From Caenorhabditis remanei (lineage: Eukaryota > Nematoda > Chromadorea > Rhabditida > Rhabditidae), in contig NC_071330.1 of assembly GCF_010183535.1 (NCBI RefSeq), forward strand, positions 15,729,717-15,793,716: a DNA stretch of 64,000 nucleotides, in the 5' to 3' direction. Made by a program: the position numbers and the translations under genes. The notes beneath the pieces were generated by a model. It worked only from the letters and a program-made list of their open reading frames with translations. It did no database searches and was not told the DNA's origin. This document shows positions 37,001 through 47,260 of this stretch, in pieces. Within the stretch, counting starts at the first letter, position 1. Each line of letters opens with the position of its first letter.

Positions 37001-37666
37001 CCATTTTCAGTCGATTTTTAAAGAATTTCCAGTATTTTGAGCTCTTTTTCGAGTTTCCGATAAAATTTTGAGTATGGCCGAGTTTTGGTGGCCTAGAAAA
37101 CCATGAAATGAGATTTCTAGGCTACAGGGCTGGAAATTAGCATTTTTGATGATTTTTGACTTTTTTTAGTCGAAATTTGTGTGAAAAAATGAAATTTTTA
37201 GTGTCAAAAGTGCTAAAAACCGTGATTTCCGGACAAATTTGCTTTGAAAATGAGCATTTCGCCATGGCCGAGATTTGGTGGCCTAGAAACCCAAAAGTTG
37301 AGTTTCTAGGCCACCAGTGAGAATTGACTGAAATTTACTGTTTTCAGTGAATTTTTGTGTGAAAATTGTGATTTTCGATGCGGAAATAGCATTTTTTCGA
37401 CATTTTCCACTCAAAAAGTCACATTTTCGACCAAAATTTGTGATTTTTCATCAAATTTTCATTATTTTTTTGCATTTTTCAGAGAAATGGTGCGTGTCGA
37501 TCCGTTGAATTGTGAATGGTGGCAACAACTCGGCTGTTCACTGATGAAACGTGGCGATTCTGAACGGGCGACCGAATGTTTGACCGCCGCCTCTCAATTG
37601 GACCGTTCGACGCCTCTCTTGCCGTTTTCTGTCGTTCCGATGGTGTTTCCCGCTAATTTTCGATGA
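22050..37666 (+). CDS. TTC7: TTC7 homolog (PI4K-complex TPR scaffold) with frame breaks
   Basis: Fifteen exons: 22050-22230, 23384-23541, 24803-24902, 25782-26053, 27058-27313 (or from 27019, also in frame), 28130-28316, 30624-30709, 31573-31892, 32800-32899, 33016-33272, 34038-34290, 34986-35114, 35264-35500, 36309-36496, 37483-37666; about 968 residues. TTC7 features: the start KGSRLEAEIDRVRADANW, TPR-like helices throughout, EEIILLLLINEVLSTRDVIL in exon 6, and the C-terminal signature TPLLPFSVVP (vertebrate: SSPVLPFSIIPREL). TTC7 bridges EFR3 and FAM126 to bring PI4KIII-alpha to the plasma membrane. Oddities: exon 4 lacks one base (stop near 25960 unless one T is added to the run at 25925-25929); exon 11 has one base too many near 34180-34200; the exon 12/13 junction does not keep frame. 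These may be assembly indels or mean a decaying gene. Exon 8 has a Ser/Thr-rich insert. Confidence 0.85.
22628..25640 (+). repeat. ~170-bp repeats with core CTGGCGCACCTTTGACGCG
   Basis: The core recurs in TTC7 introns 1-3 at about 22628, 22801, 22974, 23132, 23695, 23847, 24058, 24420, 24591, 24912, 25084, 25254, 25426 and 25595. Spacing is often close to 170 bp. The core is often preceded, upstream in the same unit, by its complement GCGCCGGAGGCACCCCAG, giving local hairpins. All these copies are on +. Confidence 0.75.
28430..29240 (-). repeat. Inverted-orientation block of the GCGCACCTTTGACGCG repeat
   Basis: In TTC7 intron 6 the same core appears as its complement (ACGCGTCAAAGGTGCGCCAG and variants) at about 28450, 28530, 28625, 28755, 28815, 28915 and 29050. 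Two forward copies follow near 30100. The orientation flips between introns of one gene. Confidence 0.7.
30302..30592. mobile_element. 291-bp MITE, 81-bp inverted ends, TAA duplication
   Basis: Terminal inverted repeats of 81 bp (30302-30382 and 30512-30592) begin TGCATCTACCCACGAAG and differ at about one base. TAA flanks both ends (30299-30301, 30593-30595). The surrounding sequence matches, in inverse orientation, an uninterrupted copy at about 29490-29535, which acts as the empty site. A 3-bp TAA duplication points to the PIF/Harbinger type. It lies in TTC7 intron 6 just before exon 7. Confidence 0.85.
30795..31506 (-). repeat. Three tandem intronic hairpin repeats before TTC7 exon 8
   Basis: Three copies of a roughly 130-150 bp unit, ending at about 30957, 31265 and 31506. 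Each has imperfect arms: TGTGCTCTACTGATAATTTG ... TAACAAAATTTACAC and ACCGGTAGACCACATTTAGT, followed by CACGCGTAGGCGGAAGCTATG. The last copy ends 66 bp before exon 8. It is the complement of the repeat in the - strand genes at 51-63 kb, so relative to transcription the orientation is the same. Confidence 0.8.
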
Positions 37667-40580
37667 TTTTTGATGATTTTGAGTATTTTTTGAGCGAAAA
37701 ATTGTGTTTTTTCCGACTTTTTTCACGTAAAAATCCATTTTTTCGCCTGGAAATCGTATTTTTGAGCTAAAAATTGGCGTTTTGGCTCAAAAATTGCGTT
37801 TTTTATCGTTTTCCCCCATATAATTCCATTCTCACCATGATCTCCGCCCCTTTTTTTTCTCGTTTTTTGGTATTTTTAGACTTTTTCCTCCAGGTGACAG
37901 ATTTCTATTATATAATTATGTATATAGGCAATTTAGATTTGGTATTTTTATTTATTTTATTTATTTGAAGAGATATTTCGGAAATTTTGGATTTTTTCGG
38001 TGGTTTTTGTGTGATTGCCGTTTTTTTCGGTTCGATTATTGTGTTTTTTCAGAATTTTGGAGGTGAAAAATGAGAAAAATTGAGTTTTTATCGACAAAAC
38101 CACCTTTTTTATGCTTTTATCGATAAAAATGGGGTTTTTATCGATAAAAAACCTATTTTGTCGATGAAAATCTGAATTTATCGATAAAACGCTCTTTCAG
38201 GCATTTTTATCGACAAAATATAAAATCTGATCGAATTTTATCGATAAAAATCAGTACTATCGATAAAAATGCGAATTTTAAAAGTTTTTATCGATAAAAT
38301 CGACTTTTTGTCGACAAAATCGGGTTTCTTCTCATTTTTATCGATAAAAACGAAAATTTTGTCGATTTGTATCTATAAAAATCGACAGAACTTTAAATAA
38401 TGACATTTTCCTATTTTTTGTCGACAAAAATTGAATTTTTATCAATAAATTGTCGATTTTCAGCGCCCAAAATGGACCAAGAAGCGTGTCTAGGTCTCCT
38501 CGACGACGTGGAAATGGATTCAGAAGACGTCGGCGATCCATCAGCTCCAGCGATGTCAGCTGCCGCCTATTTTCGTCAGATGAAAGCGGAACGACGCGTC
38601 ACACCGAACGTCGTCAGGATTCAGAATCCGAGGGATGAGAAGAGAAGTTTGTCGCCAGAAGCGAAAAAGAAAAAGAGTCAATGGTTGGAGAGTGTCGGAT
38701 TTCAGAAGGATGTGAAGACGGAGGTAAAAAATGCGAAAAAAGTCGATAAAAATCGATAAAATTTCGAAAATCCAGATTTTCAACCTCAAAATTCGATCCA
38801 ATCAAATTTTTAATGCGATATTCGAATTCAGCTCGTTGAGACGCTTCAAATGACTATAATCTCGACCAGATTCGCTTTACGTTGTGTCTCACCACGAAAC
38901 CGCCCGTTTACTGTAGTTTAAAGGCGCATAGGGGTCGAAAATTACAAATTGCTCCGAAATAGGTCGATATGGGGCTCAAATTAAAGCTAATAACGAGCTG
39001 AATGCAACTAAATAGGTCTCATCGCGAAATTCCTGGGTTACTGTAGTAAAAATTATCAAAAATCTAGTTTTTCAACCTCAAAACTTGATCCAATCAAATT
39101 TTTAATGCGATATTCGAATTCAGCTCGTCAAGACGCTTCGAATGACTATAATTTCGATCAGATCCGCTTTACGTTGAGTCCCACCACGAAACCGCCCGGG
39201 TTACTGTAGTTTAAAGGCGCATAGGGGTCGAAAAATTCAAATTGATTGGATTCTAGTCATGATTATACTCATTCAAACCGTATTGGCGTCCTCATTCCGA
39301 ATATCACAATGAAAATTTACGGTGGCCGAGTTTTGGTGGCCTAGAATCCCGAAACTCGGCCATCACCGGTTTTTGAGGGGTTTTGAGCGGTTTTGATCGA
39401 TTTTTCAAAACAGTTTTAGTTTTGAAGAAATATTAGACGATTTCTATCGCTATTTCTGTAAAAAATTAGACAATATACATGATGGCCGAGTTTTGGTGGC
39501 CTAGGATCGCAAAAGTCGGCCATCTGCGGTTTTGATTGGTTTTTTCGTTTTATTTGTAGTTTTCAGCGCAAAAAACGCATATTTTAGGTCAATTCAGTGC
39601 GAAATTCTCAATAATTTAGGAAAAATCCATAATTTTTACATTTTTCAGACCCCAACCACACTGATCCCATCGGAAGAGTGGCGCACAGCCAAATGTCGGG
39701 AATTTGGAGAATTTCGACAAAAAATGGTCGACAGAATCGCGAAAACCACACCGCTTATCATTAAAGATATGAAATCGGTAGAAAATTTTGTTTTTTACAA
39801 AAAAAAATTTTTTAATTCAAAAATTTTCAGCCAGACGAAGACAAATGGCACGAGATTCTGCTGGAAAAGTGTCTTCCCGAATTCCAGAATATTGCCACAA
39901 ACTTCCCAAATCACACAGGAACCCCACCGGCGGTTCCAATGGTTTTGGCGATTCCGAAGAAGCATGTGAGTTGAAATTCCAGATGTAATTCGGATTACGG
40001 TAGCCCAATGCGTCTGAAATTAGCTTCATTGAATTCAGCTCGTCGGGACGCTTCAAATGAATATAATCATGCCCAGATTCGCTTCAATTTGTGTCCCACC
40101 ACGACACCGCCCGGGTTACTGTAGATTAAAGGCGCATAAGGGTCGAAAATTTCAAATTGCTTCAAAATATGTCAATATGGACTCAAATTAAAGCTAATAA
40201 CGAGCTGAAAACAACTGAATAGGTCTCATAACGAAATTCCCAGGGTTACTGTAGTTTAAAATTGAAAATCCAGTTTTTCAACCTCAAACTTGACCCAATT
40301 GAATTTTCAATGCGATATTCGAGTTCAGCTCGTCGAGACGCTTCAAATGATTATAATCTCGACTAGATTCGCTTCATGTTGAGTCTTACCACGAAATTCC
40401 TGGGTTACTGTAGTTTAAAGGCGCATAGAGGTCCTAAATTTCAAAGTGATTGGATTCCGGTCATGATTATACTTTTCTGAACCGCAAAAACCTGCTGATT
40501 CCGAATATCACAATAAAAAATTATGATGACCGAGTTTTGGTGGCCTAGGATCCCAAAACTCGGCCACCGCAGTTTTTAGA
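31975..40580. repeat. Dispersed AAAGGCGCAT / CTACAGTAACCC module, many intronic copies
   Basis: Composite repeats of 300-550 bp fill TTC7 and Gemin2 introns at about 31975-32370, 33360-33920, 34420-34820, 35620-36160, 36560-36820, 38800-39370 and 40025-40565. Building blocks are GGGTCCCACCACGAAACCG, TTACTGTAGTTTAAAGGCGC, AGTCATGATTATACTTTTC and a hairpin GGCCGAGTTTTGGTGGCCTA with its complement. Further copies lie at 26150-26480, 47570-47760, 50670-50880, 53340-54140, 55880-56080, 57530-57720 and 61250-61440. Confidence 0.75.
38080..38465. repeat. TTTTATCGATAAAA-rich tract between TTC7 and Gemin2
   Basis: About a dozen perfect or one-off copies of the palindrome TTTTATCGATAAAA or TTTTGTCGACAAAA occur in under 400 bp. 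It ends at the probable trans-splice acceptor GATTTTCAG just before the Gemin2 ATG. Such density is not seen elsewhere in the window. Confidence 0.7.
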
Positions 40581-41059
40581 GGTTTTTAGACAGTTTTCCC
40601 TCCAAATTTTCGGATTTTTCGAAAAAAAACTAAATTTTTCCAGCTGAGTCAACTAATCGAGCATCTCGTCGAGTGGTCATCAGAAGAAGGATTGTCTCGT
40701 CCGATTCGTGAATGGATCTACGCATTACTCCTGGTTATTGATCTACCGCTCGTTCAAGACGTCGTTTCCGCGTTGAGGACGTTGGTGAAGGAGTGCAAGT
40801 GCGTTTTTTTTGTTTTTAGGCGGAAATTTGGAGAAAATCGATAAAAATACAGAAAAATTGCAAAAAAATCGAGCGAAATCGACCAAAAATTGATTTTTGC
40901 TGAAATTTTTTTCAGCATTTTCAGTCATTTTATCCATTTTTTTCCAGAAAACTCCGCGCACAGCTCCCTGTGGATCGAAAATCAGAAGCCTACGAGTACT
41001 CACTGTTCATCACGATTATTGGAAACTTTTTCGGGCAGAAAGACCTCGCGGATAATTAG
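38472..41059 (+). CDS. smi-1: Gemin2 / SMN-interacting protein
   Basis: Five exons: 38472-38723, 39649-39777, 39831-39965, 40644-40798, 40948-41059; 260 residues with all phases consistent, stop TAG. An acidic N-terminus (LLDDVEMDSEDVGDPS) is followed by AAAYFRQMKAERR, the Gemin2 helix usually read as (P)QEYLRRVQIEA. Then comes SQWLESVGF, and C-terminal helices with REWIYALLLVIDLPL and YEYSLFITIIGNFFGQKDLA, matching the family ending (LLICLVSRYFDQRDLAD in vertebrates). Gemin2 clamps the SmD1/D2/F/E/G pentamer and binds SMN during spliceosomal snRNP assembly in the cytoplasm. Introns 1 and 3 are long because of dispersed repeats; intron 2 is 53 bp. The ATG sits 8 bp after GATTTTCAG, a likely trans-splice site. 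It follows TTC7 in the same orientation. Confidence 0.88.
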
Positions 41060-41280
41060 TTAATTGATTAATTGATTGTTCTATTTTTGTATTTTTTCGG
41101 CATATCTCATTCTTTGATCTGAAAATCTTTGCTATTTTATGAATTTTGAACAAATTTCGACAATTTTTTAAAAACTGTAGTTTTAGACCTACTACTGTAT
41201 TTGAAACCTCATATTCACTGTCTCTTTTGTATTTCTTCTCACCATTATTTTTTCTTTACAAAATCTTTCACATTTTTCAG

Positions 41281-44200
41281 AACCGACGCCAAATAGTTCT
41301 CGAAAACCTGGAAGAAAAAAGCCATGATGAGTGTAGACAACAATCACTCTAGCTTTTTTCAGATCCTCTTACGAGAGGTCTACGCACGCGTGTTAATCAG
41401 ACGACTCCGGATAGGAGGCTTCGGCCGCTGTTCCATGCGTATAGGAGTCAGTTCTGCACGCACAGAAGATATACAAAGACGGGGATCCTCTTACGAGAGG
41501 TCTACGCACGCGTGTTAATCAGACAACTCCGGATAAGAGGCTTCGGCCGCTGTTCCATGCGTATGGGAGTCAGTTCTGCACGCACAGAAGATATACAAAG
41601 ACGGGGATCCTCTTACGAGAGGTCTACGCACGCGTGTTAATCAGACGACTCCGGATAGGAGGCTTCGGCCGCTGTTCCATGCGTATGGGAGTCAGTTCTG
41701 CACGCACAGAAGATATACAAAGAACAGACGGAGATCCTCTTACGAGAGGTCTACGCACGCGTGTTAATCAGACAACTCCGGATAAGAGGCTTCGGCCGCT
41801 GTTCCATGCGTATAGGAGTCAGTTCTGCACGCACAGAAGATATACAAAGACGGGGATCCTCTTACGAGAGGTCTACGCACGCGTGTTAATCAGACAACTC
41901 CGGATAAGAGGCTTCGGCCGCTGTTCCATGCGTATGGGAGTCAGTTCTGCACGCACAGAAGATATACAAAGACGGGGATCCTCTTACGAGAGGTCTACGC
42001 ACGCGTGTTAATCAGACGACTCCGGATAGGAGGCTTCGGCCGCTGTTCCATGCGTATGGGAGTCAGTTCTGCACGCACAGAAGATATACAAAGAACAGAC
42101 GGAGATCCTCTTACGAGAGGTCTACGCACGCGTGTTAATCAGACAACTCCGGATAAGAGGCTTCGGCCGCTGTTCCATGCGTATGGGAGTCAGTTCTGCA
42201 CGCACAGAAGATATACAAAGACGGGGATCCTCTTACGAGAGGTCTACGCACGCGTGTTAATCAGACGACTCCGGATAGGAGGCTTCGGCCGCTGTTCCAT
42301 GCGTATGGGAGTCAGTTCTGCACGCACAGAAGATATACAAAGACGGGGATCCTCTTACGAGAGGTCTACGCACGCGTGTTAATCAGACAACTCCGTATAA
42401 GAGGCTTCGGCAGCTATTCCATGCGTATAGGAGTCAGTTCTGCACGCACAGAAGATATACAAAGACGGGGATCCTCTTACGAGAGGTCTACGCACGCGTG
42501 TTAATCAGACGACTCCGGATAAGAGGCTTCGGCCGCTGTTCCATGCGTATGGGAGTCAGTTCTGCACGCACAGAAGATATACAAAGACGGGGATCCTCTT
42601 ACGAGAGGTCTACGCACGCGTGTTAATCAGACAACTCCGGATAAGAGGCTTCGGCCGCTGTTCCATGCGTATAGGAGTCAGTTCTGCACGCACAGAAGAT
42701 ATACAAAGAACAGACGGAGATCCTCTTACGAGAGGTCTACGCACGCGTGTTAATCAGACAACTCCGGATAAGAGGCTTCGGCAGCTATTCCATGCGTATA
42801 GGAGTCAGTTCTGCACGCACAGAAGATATACAAAGACGGAGATCCTCTTACGAGAGGTCTACGCACGCGTGTTAATCAGACAACTCCGGATAAGAGGCTT
42901 CGGCCGCTGTTCCATGCGTATGGGAGTCAGTTCTGCACGCACAGAAGATATACAAAGACGGGGATCCTCTTACGAGAGGTCTACGCACGCGTGTTAATCA
43001 GACAACTCCGGATAAGAGGCTTCGGCAGCTATTCCATGCGTATGGGAGTCAGTTCTGCACGCACAGAAGATATACAAAGACGGGGATCCTCTTACGAGAG
43101 GTCTACGCACGCGTGTTAATCAGACGACTCCGGATAGGAGGCTTCGGCCGCTGTTCCATGCGTATGGGAGTCAGTTCTGCACGCACAGAAGATATACAAA
43201 GACGGGGATCCTCTTACGAGAGGTCTACGCACGCGTGTTAATCAGACAACTCCGGATAAGAGGCTTCGGCCGTTGTTCCATGCGTATAGGAGTCAGTTCT
43301 GCACGCACAGAAGATATACAAAGAACAGACGGAGATCCTCTTACGAGAGGTCTACGCACGCGTGTTAATCAGACAACTCCGGATCAGAGGCTTCGGCCGC
43401 TGTTCCATGCGTATAGGAGTCAGTTCTGCACGCACAGAAGATATACAAAGAACAGACGGAGATCCTCTTACGAGAGGTCTACGCACGCGTGTTAATCAGA
43501 CAACTCCGGATAAGAGGCTTCGGCAGCTATTCCATGCGTATAGGAGTCAGTTCTGCACGCACAGAAGATATACAAAGAACAGACGGAGATCCTCTTACGA
43601 GAGGTCTACGCACGCGTGTTAATCAGACAACTCCGGATAAGAGGCTTCGGCCGTTGTTCCATGCGTATAGGAGTCAGTTCTGCACGCACAGAAGATATAC
43701 AAAGACGGAGATCCTCTTACGAGAGGTCTACGCACGCGTGTTAATCAGACAACTCCGGATAAGAGGCTTCGGCCGTTGTTCCATGCGTATAGGAGTCAGT
43801 TCTGCACGCACAATTCGCGATGATTACATCCACTCCAGTGATTAGATTTATGAGCGAATTAAGGATAAAAAAAATAGAACGGTGAAGACAACGACAACGC
43901 AGAAGGAATGGAGCTGATGAAGCAACTGGAAACTGGAGGAATTGTTTGTCATGAAAGTTGTTTAAATTTCTAACGTTTCAGACGGCTGCAAATACATCCT
44001 ATTCCACTGACGATCAAATCCACGTGACGATCAAATTACTGACGGTTACCAATAACTACAGGTGAGGATATAGTGAATATAGCTGAAAATGAAATGAGAA
44101 ATTATTTCAGAGTGGAGATGGAGAATCGATAAGTGTAAAGCGACAACGCTTAACAAATTGAACGCCTGAAAGTGGATCCGTCTAAATGGGAAGGCAGAGA

Positions 44201-44379
44201 AGATGAAGAACACTGAAACTCAAAGGAAAACGGATGAATTCTCTCAGCCGATACTCGAATTCGGCCTTTTCTCACGAAGCGAGTAAAATGTAAAATCTGT
44301 CGAGTGGTGAAACAAGTGGTTTTTTTGTTCAATTGAAAGAATATTATGATTGATTTATAGTGATTAATCTGAAAATAAA
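41281..44379 (+). ncRNA. Putative spliced, polyadenylated non-coding RNA carrying a satellite
   Basis: Splice signals and a poly(A) signal outline a + transcript. There is an acceptor CACATTTTTCAG before 41281, an acceptor AGCTTTTTTCAG directly at the first satellite unit (41361), an acceptor TAACGTTTCAG at 43981, and a 49-bp intron with GTGAGG donor at 44062 and TTATTTCAG acceptor at 44110. AATAAA follows at 44374-44379. Outside the satellite no reading frame of note is open, and within it the unit length is not a multiple of three. I infer a long non-coding RNA; expression is not shown. The first exon and promoter are undefined. Confidence 0.4.
41362..43811 (+). repeat. Satellite array, 20 copies of a 122/127-bp unit
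   Basis: Units start with GATCCTCTTACGAGAGG at 41362, 41484, 41606, 41733, 41855, 41977, 42104, 42226, 42348, 42470, 42592, 42719, 42841, 42963, 43085, 43207, 43334, 43461, 43588 and 43710; the last is cut short at GCACGCACA. Two length classes differ by five bases before GACGG (AAAGACGG versus AAAGAACAGACGG). The first six intervals follow a 122-122-127 pattern, a 371-bp higher-order repeat. Every unit keeps two UNCG-type hairpins: CCTCT-TACG-AGAGG and GGC-TTCG-GCC (or GCA). The open frames across it are products of repetition. Confidence 0.97.
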
Positions 44380-44454
44380 TATTTATTGTGATCCCTGTTT
44401 TTTTAAATTCCTTTAAAAAAATTATTCATGGTAGAGGAATTAGAAAGAAACTGA

Positions 44455-44690
44455 GGTCAAAATGATAACATTGAGCAAATAAAACAATTAAAAAGAAAAA
44501 ATCTGAGGGAAATTCAAAAACAATGGAAAATTGAAGATGTGGATGCAGAAGAAGAAGAAGAAGTTGGATTGGGAGGAGAGAAGCGTTTCTCACGAGATTC
44601 ATCGACGCCAGGAAGACTGAAATTACGCACATGTACTAGCATATATTTAGAGACCACAACATTATTTTCAAACTCAGTTTTCTATTAAAA
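44455..44690 (+). other. Possible coding exon remnant, Lys/Glu-rich
   Basis: An open stretch without an ATG reads EQIKQLKRKNLREIQKQW, then an acidic run DAEEEEEVG, then FSRDSSTPGRLKLRT. The composition looks like a coiled coil in a real protein rather than like the surrounding sequence, but no splice partner or start is evident. It may be a gene fragment. I do not recognise the family. Confidence 0.25.
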
Positions 44691-44989
44691 TTTTCATCCT
44701 GGACAGTTCTTCAGGTATATCAAAGTACATTCCCAAAATTTTTCCCAAAAATATTTACTTTCTCCAAAGTTACAGGCCATTTTGTGACCCAAGGTTTCTA
44801 CTGAATTTCTCTTGGGAGAATTCTCTCGTTTTCCTTACCACGCAAAAAATATTTTCTGTTTTCACGTTCAATCCGTCTAATTTTTGCAAAAATTGGGAAA
44901 GTCCGACCCAGAAGCCCTTTGATTAAAAGAAAAATGGAAATAATTAAAAATCTTTCGAAATAATTGGGACGAGCGGCAACGAAATTGTC

Positions 44990-45140
44990 AGTTATTGTAC
45001 ATTACATTAGCAAATCGCCATCCGGTCCGTATCATAACATAGTCATAAAACCCGTCGAAATCTACATTTTGGTATACTTTTCAGTTTAGAATATTGATTT
45101 GGAAGAGAGTTATGAGCGGAACGGCAATTTGGTCAGTGTA
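44990..45140. mobile_element. Degenerate half of the CTTGCAA MITE family
   Basis: Blocks GCCATCCGGTCCGTATC, CGTCGAAATCTACATTTTGG and GAGAGTTATGAGCGG match one arm of the element at 46770-47260 and, less well, that at 2032-2366. Only one arm is recognisable. Confidence 0.5.
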
Positions 45141-45451
45141 TCTTTGTCAGTGTATTTACAAGTCTAAAACTCAATTTTTGTTGTTGACAACGTTTTACCT
45201 CCATTTCACTGCAATATCAAAGGAATGACTGTCGTACTATATTTTTCAGTTCATAATTTTGAGTTAATAATTTCCGCGGATTTCCGTGATGTTTTTATGT
45301 GAGACACTTTGCCGAGTTCGGATAAAAAAAGCTGATCATGATTCTTCTGAAGGTAACGGTACTCATTGGGTCTGCAACGACTTTGTCACTACTCTTGCTG
45401 TACACTGTATAGTACATGAAAAGCACTTTTATTCAAACAATCATTTTAATT

Positions 45452-45928
45452 TTAATTTTGCAGCAGAAGTTTTTCCCTTGAATGAATGGGCTCTGCCAAT
45501 AATTGAATAGGCAGTCTTCGCCGAGCTCGGGTTTTTGACGAATCGTTCTCGAAATATATTTGTATTTTCTGAAATTTTTTAAATGTTTCTTTCTCCTGCT
45601 ATTTTGATGCTAAATGCGGGTGAAATGAGGTTGAACGTAGCGAGAAAACACAGACATCAAAAGTCTACTCACCTGCAGATTTTGGACTGTAATTCCAGTT
45701 TCTTTGCGATTGAGTGCCCCCCATCCGAAAGTTATTCGAAAGATGTAGACATGATGCGTTCCGCCACAACCGATGTTCGGGACCCAATCGCACTATAATT
45801 GAATTATAAATTTTTAAAGATAAACAGAATGTATGCCTTACTTCATAATATTCTGGGGCGAAAAAGCTGACGAGGGCAAAGAAAATAAAAAATTTCATTT
45901 CGCACACGATGGAAATTATTCTTTCCAT
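45452..45928 (-). CDS. Small secreted cysteine-containing protein, function unknown
   Basis: Three exons, 45928-45842, 45792-45673 and 45568-45452, are all in phase and give 107 residues. Introns are 49 and 104 bp with proper GT/AG sites, and the 5' part follows an acceptor TTTCAG near 45980. The N-terminus, from MERII or from MKFF ten residues later, is a signal peptide or membrane anchor (MKFFIFFALVSFFA). After it comes CDWVPNIGCGGTHHVYIF, then a polar and basic C-terminal region (KTRARRRLPIQ). A reverse-strand AATAAA (45433-45428) lies about 20 bp past the stop. I do not recognise a family. Frame continuity through two introns plus the poly(A) signal is the main evidence. An open exon-like segment at 46424-46273 upstream may belong to another, broken gene. 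Confidence 0.5.
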
Positions 45929-46102
45929 GACTATACTCAAAAAATCCTGTGACGACACAGGCCTCTTGCCAATATACAATGCTGAAAGGTACTTTATAAA
46001 ACTGTACCAAGATGTTTAATTTGCCTCACCTTATAGTATCCTAAGAAGATAACCATAAGACGACAAGAATTAGCATGACTTCCATGTAGGGAGACAATAA
46101 AG

Positions 46103-46600
46103 GAAGCGTTCTCTGTAAGACTCGAGCATCGTCATAGTACATTGAGGCCTAGAGTTTCTAAAGCAGTTAGTGCCTTTCTTTTTTTACAAACATGTACTAT
46201 GGGTCTCTAGTAACCCACATCCACATTATTGGCTCCCAGCTCGCGGGTACGGTAGTACATACGGTCACTTACATTTTTCCTGTTCATTTCCTGGAAATTC
46301 CAAACATTCTCCATCTTATGCTTGTTGAACTGATCCAAAACACTGACGTTATCGTTTCCAAATCCATTATAATTCCATAAAAAGCAATAATTGTTGTTTT
46401 TCGACATCCATTCCGTTAGGATATCTGAAAATTATTGCTTTAATTCACCCAATATCACTCGAAATCGGAAATGAAAATTTTTCAATTATGTCATTTGCAC
46501 CTACCGTACCCGCGAGCTGAGAGCCAATAATGTGGATATAGGTTACTAGAGACTCATAGTACGGGCACACGTTGCTCGGTTCTCTTACAGAGAACGTACT
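46103..46600. mobile_element. Inverted-repeat element enclosing an exon-like segment
   Basis: The left arm (within 46103-46256) and right arm (46502-46600) are imperfect complements. Shared blocks are GCGTTCTCTGTAAGA, GTCTCTAGTAACC, CACATTATTGGCTC and AGCTCGCGGGTACGGTAG. The left arm carries about 60 extra bases. Between them, on -, 46424-46273 has an acceptor, an open frame (CFLWNYNGFGNDNVSVLDQF) and a GTAAGT donor. It looks like a gene fragment caught inside a palindromic repeat. Confidence 0.5.
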
Positions 46601-46769
46601 ATATACCACAGAATAGAAATGAAACAAAATTGAAGCGCCGCGTTGAATCGAAAGCAAAACATCTGACAAAGTGTTGAATCACCCTTTTAGGGAATCTCGT
46701 CGTCCCATTCGATGTTTAACGTAAAGTTGTCAACAACAACAATGGAACTTGTAAATACACTGACAAAGT

Positions 46770-47260
46770 TACACTGACCAAATTAACGTTCCGCTCATAA
46801 CTCGCTTCAAAATGAATATTTTGAGCTGAAAAAATACCGCAAAATGTAGATCTCGGCGAGTTCTATGTATGTGATATAATACAGGCTGGATGGCTATTCG
46901 TTAATGTGCCACGGGTCGAGAAAAAGTGCAAAACGACGAGGAAAATCCATTCTAGGCCGGCTCCAACGGAAGAGGGGTATTCTGGAAAAGTATTCATAAT
47001 TGAAAACACTGACTAAATTACACCGCTCAATTCTGTTTGTCAATGTAATTTGGTCATTGTATTTTGGGTTAAGACCGGGCCAGAATGGCCTGATTTAGCA
47101 ATTTTCTTAGCAATTTTTGTTAATTTGCCACGGGCCCAAAAAACGCAACAATTGCCCGCGGCACATTAACGAATAGCCATCCAGCCTGTATCATATCACA
47201 GACATAGAGCTCACCGAGATCTACATTTTGCGTTATTTTTCTGCTCATAACATTGAGTTT
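46770..47260. mobile_element. Copy of the CTTGCAA-family palindromic MITE with internal insertion
   Basis: The left arm (46790-46930, with GATCTCGGCGAGTTCTATG and GGATGGCTATTCGTTAATG) is mirrored at 47150-47250. About 200 bp of unrelated sequence separates the arms. Gross structure matches 2032-2366; the outer termini are worn. Confidence 0.6.

Larger units (their letters stand above)
15928..41059 (+). other. Probable four-gene operon (bHLH-PAS, TIM8, TTC7, Gemin2)
   Basis: All four genes are on + with no opposing gene between them. Gaps are 285, 203 and 805 bp. Each downstream ATG follows an acceptor-like site: TTTGCAG at 21492-21498, CATTTTTAG near 22009 and GATTTTCAG ending at 38463. The gene-to-gene spacing fits SL2-type operons. 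The last gap is long for an operon, so Gemin2 could be separate. Confidence 0.55.

Noticed and set aside
41634..43845. Repeated 86-125 codon open frames in the satellite (LIRRLRIGGFGRCSMR-type)
   Set aside because: Unit lengths of 122 and 127 are not multiples of three, so the frame changes at each unit. The frames are open only because the unit lacks stops in several phases.
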